A stretch of 64,000 nucleotides of DNA from Nereocystis luetkeana (lineage: Eukaryota; Sar; Phaeophyceae; Laminariales; Laminariaceae). The notes below the pieces were generated by a model. That model did no database searches and was not told where the DNA came from. It saw only the letters and a program-made list of their open reading frames with translations. Location of the stretch: contig JARUPZ010000029.1 of the NCBI GenBank assembly GCA_031213475.1, positions 7,245,290 through 7,309,289 of the forward strand, written 5' to 3'. This document shows positions 55,996 to 64,000 of this stretch, in pieces (positions within the stretch are counted from its first letter, which is position 1; every line of letters starts with the position of its first letter). The translations under genes were made by a program, and so were the position numbers.

Positions 55996-56568
55996 CAACG
56001 AAGGGGCTTGAACGTCATATCGGCGAAGTGGGTGTACACGTGGAAGACTAACGAGCACGGCGAGGTGGTTAGGGCGAAGGCGGGGCTGGTGGCGAGGGGT
56101 TTCAAACAGCGCGAGGGTATTGATTTCTTGGAGACTTTTGCTCCGACGCAAGCAGCGTCTTGGTTTCGTTTGTTGGCTGGTATTGCGTGCGAGTTGGATG
56201 AGGATTTGTGCCATTTCGATGACGAGCAGGCATTCGCTCAGGCGAACCTGGATGAAGACGTTTTTATGCGCCTACCTCAGGGTTGCGGTGAAATGCCCGG
56301 TAAGATGGTACGGTTGAACTGCAGTCTCTACGGTTTCAGGCAAGCGTCGAAATCATGGCACAATCACTTGATGATGCACACGCAAAGTCTTGGATTTGAG
56401 GAGTGCCCCGCGGATGCTTGTGTTATGCGTTTGATCGAGTCGGGGTCTGTTTCCATAGTAGTAACAGTAGTGGATGTGGATGACATATTTGCGCGCGGAA
56501 GGACAGGTGTGACCAGTTCTGCGATGACTTTAATCGACGTGTCCCAATCAAAAATCTCGGCGAGTTGA
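55996..56568 (+). pseudogene. copia-1 reverse transcriptase
   Basis: In the same frame as integrase after the TAG at 55993. SAKWVYTWKTNEHGEVVRAK and ARGFKQREGIDFLETFAPT open the domain. CHFDDEQAFAQANLDEDVF holds the first catalytic aspartate, LYGFRQASKSWHNHL follows, and VVDVDDIFARG holds the DD pair at 56479-56484 (xVDD form with D in place of the usual aromatic or histidine). A TGA at 56566 ends the frame, and similarity continues in another frame. Confidence 0.85.
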
Positions 56569-57429
56569 GGTGGTACGCTGGATGCCGATTCTCTAGGGAC
56601 TGAGAGGCTGGTAGGTTGGCGATTTCGCAGCAATCTTTCGCTGAAACCACTGCTCCAAGATTCGACGTTAACTCGAGTAGGATGACTCTGCTCACAGCAG
56701 GCCTAAGACTCGAGGAGTTTGACGTGACTGAACCTGACGGCGACGGGCCATTTCGTGAGTTAGTTGGGTGCTTGATGTGGCTTGCGAACCAGACGCGACC
56801 GGATATCTCGAACGCTGTCCGAGCGGTAGCTAGGTATACATGCTCACCGAAAGAAAAGCACTGGACAGCAGCGATTGGTATTTTAGGGTACGTGTCTTGT
56901 ACGATTGATTCCGGTATTACTTTTCAGAGAGGCAATGGTCTTGCAGAGAGGCAATGGTCTTGAGCTGGTAGCGTTTGCTGACGCGAACTATGCTAGCAAA
57001 GCCACGGATAGGAGGTCTGTCTCAGGTGGAGTTATCACATGCGCAGGTGCCTGGGTGTGCTGGTTCTCGAGGACGCAGAAGTTTGTCACGCTTTCGACCA
57101 CCAAGGCAGAATATGTGGCCATGGCAGCCACAATCAAAGAGGTGATTTTCATGCGGTATGTGTGGAGCTTTATTTTTCCAGGCTTTGGTTAACCGTCTAT
57201 AAGGGTTTCCGAGGATAACAAGGGGGCGATTCTGTTGGCGAAGAATCCGGTGTGCACCTCAAACTCGAAGCACATTGATGTACGGCACCATTTTCTGAGG
57301 GAACTTGTACTACGGGGAGAGTTTGGCATTGCCCACGTAGAGTCCGGGCAACAACGTGAAGAAGTTCTCACAAAGCCGCTCTGCACATCGGATTTTCGTT
57401 ACCACCGGATTTTTCAGAAGAATTTGTAA
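56569..57429 (+). pseudogene. copia-1 RNase H region
   Basis: The frame 56616-56963 carries FRELVGCLMWLANQTRPDIS and the connection domain. A 19-bp tandem duplication at about 56925-56962 (AGAGAGGCAATGGTCTTGC twice) shifts the frame. It then continues with ELVAFADANYASKATDRRS and LSTTKAEYVAMA, the RNase H signature. A TAA at 57190 interrupts it; NPVCTSNSKHIDVRHHFLRE and LTKPL finish the domain at 57429. Confidence 0.85.
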
Positions 57430-58100
57430 TAATATGGTTCCGGTGAGTTTTGCGATATAGTTTTCAGGCGGACTAGACTTTTCTGGTGATGGATTTCGAT
57501 AGTTTTTTTTTGTGTTTTCCGAGTAGTTTCAATGTAAAATTAATTTTAAGTGAGGGAGTGTATGCTACCTCGCATTACCGTCGCGATCTGTGTATCTATG
57601 GCGGAAGTAGGGGATACGGGGAGACTCCTATCCGAGGGAACCGGGTTCCTTGCGATCTCTGGCATTACATCCCTTGGCTTCATTTATATTTTTGATTGGC
57701 ATGACCACTGCTGTGATATTGTTTCTGGTGAATTGTAATGATACAGTGTTCTGGAAGATTGGATTTTTCTGGTGAACTTTGAAATATAGTTCCCTGAAGG
57801 AAGACTGAATTTTTCAGTGGATTTTGTGGTATAGCTTTCCGAAGGAGGACTGGATTTTCTTCTGAATATTGTGATTTTGTTATGAGAGATGAGAGTTTTC
57901 TGCAGGAGGGCCGTATTTGCAGAGTTTTGTGATGCGTACTTTTCTTCTCTCTTCTGGGGGATTTTCTGGTGAACTCTTCTGGTGGATTATTTGGCATGTC
58001 TCCAACAAGGGGGGGGATTATGTCAAGGTTCGGATTTTTTTTAGAGTTATTCCGTTGAGAGATGTGACTCTTTGCCATGACGATCATAATCAGGAGGACT
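57430..58100 (+). repeat. copia-1 3' region with internal repeats
   Basis: Phrases like GGATTTTTCTGGTGAA and GTGGTATAGCTTTCCGAAGGA recur about every 55-65 bp between 57440 and 57990. Candidate polypurine tracts lie at 57548-57558 and 58005-58016. Confidence 0.6.
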
Positions 58101-58281
58101 ATTGGTTGTGATCGGAGATCGACATGGATATATCGTAGACTACTGAGGAGTTATATATGGATGATGGCTTTTATGATGTGGCGAAGAGGGTTTGTCGGGA
58201 TGAATGGCGGTAATTATATTTCCCCGCTTTGCGTGCTGATACGATGTCGTGGAAGCATCTATCATCCTTGTCTTTTGTACC
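58101..58281 (+). repeat. copia-1 3' LTR, part shared with the 5' LTR
   Basis: It matches 52745-52922 with about ten substitutions in 150 bp. The full 3' LTR probably begins further upstream, at 58021 or 57559. Similarity ends at CTTTTGTA near 58281. Confidence 0.8.
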
Positions 58282-59330
58282 TAAGAATATACATCTGACG
58301 ATCTGTGTGTTTTCGTGTGAGCTACCTGAGCTCCTCTTGACCGTCCTCACCGGATACCTGTCCGAGCTTGAGGCCATTCCAACAAGGTTTAGCACATATC
58401 ATTCCACTCTCATTTCTGGTTTCGGTTTTCGATCTTAATTTCTGTTTGAACGCCTCTGCCCCACAACACGGACGCTGGGCTTGCAGCTGGACTCGCTGCG
58501 AGTCGATGGCAAGAAAATCTAACGATTCGATGGCGAAGGGCACCACGGTTGCGTCTACGTATGTTGTATGGCACGGTTCGATTTTGATGTTCACCTATAA
58601 CAGTGAAAACGGGATGTGTCAGAGTTTGAAACACGGCAGCGCACCGTTTACAGACGATTGTTTTTACATTATACGGTAGAGTACGAAAAGGATGGCTATA
58701 TATGGATCAAACTCGCCTTCTAAACCAGCAATATCCCGCCGGCCTCCGGTCCAGTCGCCGACCTGGTGGTTCAGGCTTCGCAAGGCGTGCATGTACAAAG
58801 CGCGCTTCCCCAAGTTCTAGCGAGAGGGGTGCAGATATGGGGCCCGGAACAGCTGGTTGGGCGTCGTGTTTCTGTCCAAACCTACCGCAGCAGTCCTGTT
58901 GTACTGTTCGGACGTGGGGTTTGTTTTTCCCAGTCCCGCCTGATTTTGTGATATTAATTACACGTAGGTTCAGATTGGGGCTGTTCTCCCCTCTTTTGTA
59001 CCTGGTAGTATACAACGTAGATTGGGCTCCGCCTTGTTTTTTTGCCATCAATGGGTAATTTGTGTTCGCGTTTTAGCCAAGAATATAATATCATACAACA
59101 GTTAGTTACTAGTAGTACGTCGTACGTGGTTCATTAAAAAGCTAAAAATGCACGTCAGTCAGCTGTGAGTTCCACCGATCGCTCGATACTCAATTCTGCA
59201 AGGCGTGTGAACCGTTTGAACGTTTTCCATTATTTCCCCCGTGATTGACTTTACTCGCCTGTGGGTCCCCTGGACATACATGCTATCAGCAGGCTCGATT
59301 TCCAATCGGTTGCGGCCAGTACATTTTCGT
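58282..59330. other. no recognisable gene
   Basis: Frames of up to 118 codons on both strands have no domain. A TACCTGGTA is at 58999. Confidence 0.35.
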
Positions 59331-59339
59331 GCACTGAAA

Positions 59340-59390
59340 CAGATGTCCACGGCTAGAAATAACTGTTTATTGTGAAGAAGACACACACTG
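59340..59390 (-). mobile_element. RepD end fragment
   Basis: GATGTCCACGGCTAGAAAT, CTGTTTATTGTGAAGAAG and a CA run correspond to the terminal 50 bp of RepD, diverged. Confidence 0.5.
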
Positions 59391-59857
59391 AAGCAGCAGA
59401 TCGACATGACAGGGCCGCGGGGCACACAAGACAATCGAAAGTTGTTGTTTTAAATTAATTTTAGCGTCGATACATACGTGCCCGCGTAGTATCTCACCCA
59501 CGATCCATACCCGAGGTGCACTGGTTTCCCGTGGCTCTGTGATTTCTTTTCGTACACTCATCTTCTCTGTTCAGTAAATAAGTTTGTTGCGCCGCTACTT
59601 TGTCGTGCTGAAACTGGATATTCTGCAGGTTGTTCGTGTCTCGGCAGAAAGCGGAGGTATCAGCTTTCTTTGTGGTTCATCTACCAGCTGCAGCAGCTGG
59701 TGGGTAATCTTCAAAAAGTAGCCGTCCGCGCTTTTTCAATAATAATAGTCTACACCTGGACGCGCGGAGGTGAATAAAAATAATAATAATAGTAACTCTG
59801 TAGTAGTTCGGAATTCACAAAGTTCAAAAATTTGACACCCTCCATTTAAAAGCTTAC
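59391..59857. other. no recognisable gene
   Basis: Nothing identifiable; an AT-rich (AAT)n stretch is near 59775. Confidence 0.3.
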
Positions 59858-60434
59858 GCAGCTCCTCGAAAGCAACCACAGACCACGAAATTGAGTCACG
59901 GTCATCGTGGGGGTATGCGAGGACGTCGGAGAAAACCAGACATCCATGATACCCCAGGCAGCCACAAACGACGGACTGACGATGCGTTTTGTCAGCTCGA
60001 AGTTGCAAGCGAACGGCACAGACAAAAACTTTTTTTCATTTTATCTGCAGCTCCTCGAAAGCAACCACAGACCACGAAATTGAGTCACGGTCATCGTGGG
60101 GGTATGCGAGGACGTCGGAGAAAACCAGACATCCATGATACACCAGGCAGCCACAAACGACGGACTGACGATGCGTTTTGTCAGCTCGAAGTTGCAAGCG
60201 AACGGCACAGACAAAAACGTTTTTTCATTTTATCTGCAGCTAGCTCCTCGAAAGCAACCACAGACCACGAAATTGAGTCACGGTCATCGTGGGGGTATGC
60301 GAGGGCGTCGGAGAAACCAGACATCCATGATACACCAGGCAGCCACAAACGACGGACCGACGATGCGTTTTGTCAACTCGAAGTCGCAAGCGAATGGCAC
60401 AGAAAATAACTTTTTTTCATTTTTTTCAGTGTTC
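59858..60434 (+). repeat. three tandem units of about 189 bp
   Basis: GCTCCTCGAAAGCAACCACA starts units at 59861, 60050 and 60243. The first two units differ at about three positions, and the third has a 4-bp insertion and more changes. Because 189 is divisible by three, one + strand frame (59891-60409) stays open through all three as a 63-residue repeat beginning SHGHRGGMRGRRRKPD. Whether it is translated is unknown; no start context or neighbour supports it. Confidence 0.9.
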
Positions 60435-60499
60435 CCGGGAAAATACTGAATAAAAACTGGAACCACAACAACTGCTAAACAAATCCTTTTAAATATCGA

Positions 60500-60690
60500 A
60501 GCAATGTTAGTAGGGTTGGTAATCAACTAAAATAATCATGATTAATCACGTTTTTTTACGGTGATTATCTTAGTCATAATCATGAATATATTTCCGTGAT
60601 AATTTGATTATCTCAAGAATAAGGAAGGATGGTTAATCAATCAACCTAAATTTGGTGATTGTTGTTGATTATTTTTCGTTAAAACATCTA
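60500..60690. repeat. TGATTA/TAATCA-rich segment
   Basis: TGATTA or its complement recurs at least ten times in about 180 bp, in both orientations, starting with GTAGGGTTGGTAATC. It could be a small foldback transposon or a dense binding-site-like array. No terminal repeats are certain. Confidence 0.45.
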
Positions 60691-60699
60691 TTTTGCTTC

Positions 60700-63235
60700 G
60701 TAATTACTGGACAATAATAGCCTGCTGAGTATGCTTATTGGTCTGTGAATATGTTGGGGTAGTGCATATCGATACCTACCTATTATTGCCCCCTGCAGTA
60801 GGAAGGTGAAAGTATCTATCGATAGCGATCTATTTTATCAACATGTTCAGAGCAACATACAATAGGCAAATAGGCTATTATTATTATTATTTTTGTTCTT
60901 AGGATAATAGCCGTGAATAAGGATTTTTGTTTATCGGTATATTTATGTTTCTTGTTTGACCAAATAGGTTCAGAGCAATGTGTGTGTGTGTGTGTGTTCT
61001 TCACATTAAACCGTTCTTTCTACCCGTCGACATCCAGCACAACCAGTGTCCGTGCCGATTCTTCCATCCTAGAAGAGATACAAGTTCTGTGGTCACAAAG
61101 CTACGCCACAGAGATACTACGTTGCCACGTGTGCAGTGTGAACTGCAGTGGGCAATGCAAAGCCATGTCATCATACTAGATACGACAGGCACGACATACG
61201 CAATCTATGAAATAGTGAAACGAAAAGAAACAATCAAAGAGAAAACAAAAACAAGGTAGACAAGTCGAAAAAGAAAAAGAAGAAAAATGAAAGCAAAATC
61301 TAAGAGAAACAATCTGTCGTGCCCCCCCCCCCGCAGGCGAGGTGGCCTACACTTGAAAAAGAACGAGCTGGAAAAAAGAAGAAATAACAAAAGACACCAC
61401 TGCTTGTGAACAGAGTAAGACAAAGAACCAAGGAGAAAGTAACAAGGAAAAATAACAATAGGTACAATTGGCTAGTATTGCTCTTCTTGGCATTGGTATG
61501 TATGTATGTATGTGTAGTTACCTGTTGATGCGTATCTATCTATTGATTTCCCAATATATATGTTGAAGTATTGATCGATACGTATACATATAGATATATT
61601 AAATCCATATGTCCAGAGAATTTTGTGCAATACTAGCCTTTAGTTGTTCTTAGTATAGGTGTGAGTTTTTTTTGTCGATCGATACCTACTTCTTTGACCA
61701 CTGTTAATATGTTAATTAAGATAAATAAATGGTACCTACAGTAGGCCATTGTTCTTAGGATAGAGATGGATGCGGCATTGTCGATCAGTACCACCTACCT
61801 ATCTATGTATTTGGCTCATAGGTCCAGATAAATAGATACATTAGGCTTGATATTTACCTGGGATTTATTTGACCAACAGATTCAGTTAAATATGTGTGTA
61901 GGTGCAACAACAGGCTAATAATGTTTCTAGGATAGGGATGCATAAAACTGTCGGTCGACACGTGCCTATTTATTCACTCTAGGTTTATATCGATACCCTT
62001 GCAATCCTACTTGAAGAGTTACGATAAGCAATATATATGGATGGATGGACACCCTTCCTTGCGGACCTATTTATTTGATTGAGCAATATAATACCTGGTA
62101 GGTATTATTGGTCGACATTATTGCAAGGCTACTGAATCAACCAATAATATAACAGGCATACATCTATCTCACTGCAAACCTATCGCTTTTTTGTCAATAC
62201 GAACGTATAGATAGATGGCGATGCAAAGGTATTGTTCGTACGATATATATGAGCCTAGTGAGGATCACTTTCGAACCATATGGGTGTCCAAGATAACTAC
62301 CGATCGATGGACACATTTAAAATCCTATCGGACGCCCAAAAGGCTGTTACCCTATTCTTTCTTTCAATACCTACCTATCGATATACCCCGGAACCAACAC
62401 ATTGTGGTTCTCAAACAGTATCGATACCCATCATCTCCCACCTGTTGTTGCTGGTCCGATAGCCCTATTAAATAGGGCATTATCCAGGGTATAAGAAGAA
62501 CCCAAACGACACACAAACATATCGGTCTAGACCACTATTATTGTACAGGCTCGAACATCACACCACCTTGTTGCGAAGAATATCAACCTCAAGCTCTTCA
62601 GAAACAACAACTACAGACAGCGCCGGATAGGAACATGCTGCGCCAACCCACGGGGCACGCCGCGTGGATTATTAAGCTCTATGCGAACTGAAGGTAGGTG
62701 TCCTTTTTTAGCCACGAACCTATCGAAGATACCACGCCACAATGCCCGGCACCTTGGACAATATGACCTATTTTTGAATGTACCTGTTGGTTTGCCGATA
62801 GGTTGGGGTACTACTGCGTATCGATACGTATTGTCCCCTGCAGTGGGAGGGTGAAACAGAGGTATGTATGCCTAATTGTCTATCGATACATATTATGTTA
62901 CTATAAATAGTACGTTCAGAGACGTACGTAGTGATCGATAGCTATTTATTTGATGAATGTGTTCAGAGATTATTGTGCCGTAGCCTATTGTTTTTACGAC
63001 AGTGTGTGGTTTTGTCGATCAGTACCCATTTTTTTGGCCAACAATGTGCTATCAGTACGATGGATAGGTACAATAGCCTTTTGGCCGAACAGTAGATCAG
63101 TGAAGATGCCAGTATATACCCATTCATTGTCGGCCATACTAGGCTTCAAAATGTGTCAATCGATACCTATCGCAAGCATCAATAGCCCTCCTATTGGAAT
63201 AGGAACCTAATGATTGCCTATTATTGACCTAAAAC
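60700..63235. repeat. AT-rich degenerate satellite-like field with ATCGATACCTAYC words
   Basis: ATCGATACCTAC, TATCGATA, GGTTCAGAG and AATAGCC/CTATTATT words recur throughout. The segments at about 60725-60835 and 62790-62890 match over more than 80 bp (GGGGTA...ATCGATAC...TATTGYCCCCTGCAGT). Frames are short. A RepD copy interrupts the field. Confidence 0.55.
60979..61458 (+). mobile_element. RepD copy identical to 47893-48372
   Basis: By eye every base, including the 11-base C-run, matches the reference copy over 480 bp. It ends where the reference continues for another 300 bp, so it is a shorter copy or a partial duplication. It sits inside the AT-rich satellite field. Confidence 0.9.
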
Positions 63236-63239
63236 CTAT

Positions 63240-63800
63240 TATTATTATTGTTGAGGGTGTATTGTATAACGCCGTGGCCCTGCTGCAAGCCTCCGCCGAC
63301 ATGGCAGGAACAATGGAGGCCGCCTTGCTCGTTGTCGCGGGCAGCATAGATGGAAAACAGTGGTACACATCCACCAAGCAGCTGCAAGCAACGTCGATAC
63401 AGACTTGCTGTTGGCGAAGCTCACCCCGAACATGGCGGCCCGGCTCATGGGACGCGGGTGCCGCGGATTCGAGCGCGCAGCGTTGAGTAGGACATCTGGT
63501 CAACCGCGTTTTAACTTGCTATATGCGCTCCGTCGGCGACGTTGAGGACACGGTGTTCGGTGACAGGTTCGACGACAGAGTGCAGGGCGTTGCATTGTCT
63601 GATTCGGTGGTGCGTGTGGGGTTCAGTGTGGCCTTGGAACAGGAGACTGACGGTGTCTAGTGGCCGACTTTCCTGCAGGAACTCGCCTTTGGCGGCCATT
63701 TCAACCACGTGTTGGGGGGAGGAATGTGGCCGAGCACTCTGAACTGGATAATAGTGTTGGACGATTTTAAGCACTCGACCGTAGGACTAGGAGTCACTTC
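63240..63800. other. possible decayed coding region, unidentified
   Basis: The + strand shows VALLQASADMAGTMEAALL, then in another frame VDTDLLLAKLTPNMAARLMG to 63545. The minus strand has an 87-codon frame (63511-63774). Composition shifts to GC-rich here and looks more gene-like than the preceding satellite. I recognise no family and cannot choose the strand. Confidence 0.2.
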
Positions 63801-64000
63801 TTCTTAGTTCTTCGGGGTCAGCAATCGAGGTGTTAGCTAATTTAACGCCTAGTGTATTTTGAGCAATATCGAATTGCAGATGCTTTTCGAGGGGGGGGGG
63901 GGTGGCGTTCTCCTTTGTTGCTTGCCTTGGCCCTTTGACCATTGACCACGCATCCCCTTTCGAGACGGGGGGGGCGGCGGGGTCACTATACTCTACCAGG
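63801..64000. other. window end with G-rich runs
   Basis: G-runs at about 63892-63902 and 63966-63973. The window stops in CTCTACCAGG, possibly the start of another TACCAGGTA motif. No gene is seen. Confidence 0.3.

Larger units (their letters stand above)
52745..58281 (+). mobile_element. copia-1: nearly complete but inactive Ty1/copia retrotransposon
   Basis: Two direct repeats (52745-52922 and 58101-58281) are LTR pieces. Between them lie gag with a zinc knuckle, protease, integrase, reverse transcriptase and RNase H in copia order. The 5' LTR is truncated: polypurine tracts with TG starts before the 3' LTR (AAGTGAGGGAG/TGTATG at 57558, or AAGGGGGGGGATTA/TGTCAAGG at 58021) show that the 3' LTR begins well before 58101. 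At least four frameshifts, three in-frame stops and a catalytic-site change make it inactive. The domain sequences resemble copia families known from brown algae and relatives. Confidence 0.9.

Overview
The window is a eukaryotic nuclear sequence that is poor in genes and rich in repeats. It most likely comes from a stramenopile, with a brown alga as the best guess. The guess rests on GT-AG introns, on Ty1/copia and LINE reverse transcriptases of a kind I associate with brown algae and relatives, and on tRNA-derived SINEs, MITEs and long microsatellites. There are no operons, rRNA genes, CRISPR arrays or bacterial signals. The taxonomic placement is inference from family resemblance. No search was run.

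The only host genes I can support well are two paralogous, intron-containing genes on the minus strand. Gene A spans about 10,937-15,754 and gene B about 32,800-40,717. Four exons match between them in order and phase, and two of these in exact length: a first exon starting MA(S/T)Y and ending WWWQxGPVDS, a 113-nt hydrophobic exon, a 127-nt exon with conserved cysteines and an EQAEG motif, and a 224/227-nt membrane exon with AKVYML(T/S)WPTK. They look like multi-pass membrane proteins of a family I do not recognise. The exons are free of stops in both copies, although introns and flanks are full of transposons.

Most of the rest is mobile or repeated DNA. 1-5 kb: tandem repeats (about 450 bp x3, 37 bp, 48 bp) and CCATGG-rich fields. 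5.3-9.2 kb: a very decayed copia element with gag, protease, reverse transcriptase and RNase H remnants. 17.4, 45.7 and 49.7 kb: three copies of a tRNA-derived SINE. 19-20.4 kb: a degenerate palindromic repeat field. 24.5-25.9 kb: a 5'-truncated LINE on the minus strand. 27-30 kb: tandem repeats and minisatellites. 31.7-32.7 kb: an inverted repeat enclosing telomere-like CCCTAA units, followed by a CAGTAY hexamer array. 44-50 kb: a nested cluster of two repeat families, here called RepD and RepE. 52.7-58.3 kb: a nearly complete but broken copia element. 59.9-60.4 kb: three tandem 189-bp units. 60.7-63.2 kb: an AT-rich degenerate satellite-like field.

Three short inverted-repeat families are scattered through the window. 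MITE-A (12 copies, about 85-95 bp) has TTAA target duplications and CCCTTTTAG ends, and looks piggyBac-derived. MITE-B (about 105 bp) sits in TA sites and has TTACGGGGGACC ends. MITE-C (about 240 bp) has GTTCTACGATAGAGGT ends. The 9-mer TACCWGGTA occurs 22 times where about 0.5 is expected by chance. One copy is a clean 7-bp insertion at a TA inside a MITE-B, so I read the motif as the excision footprint of an unseen TA-specific transposon.
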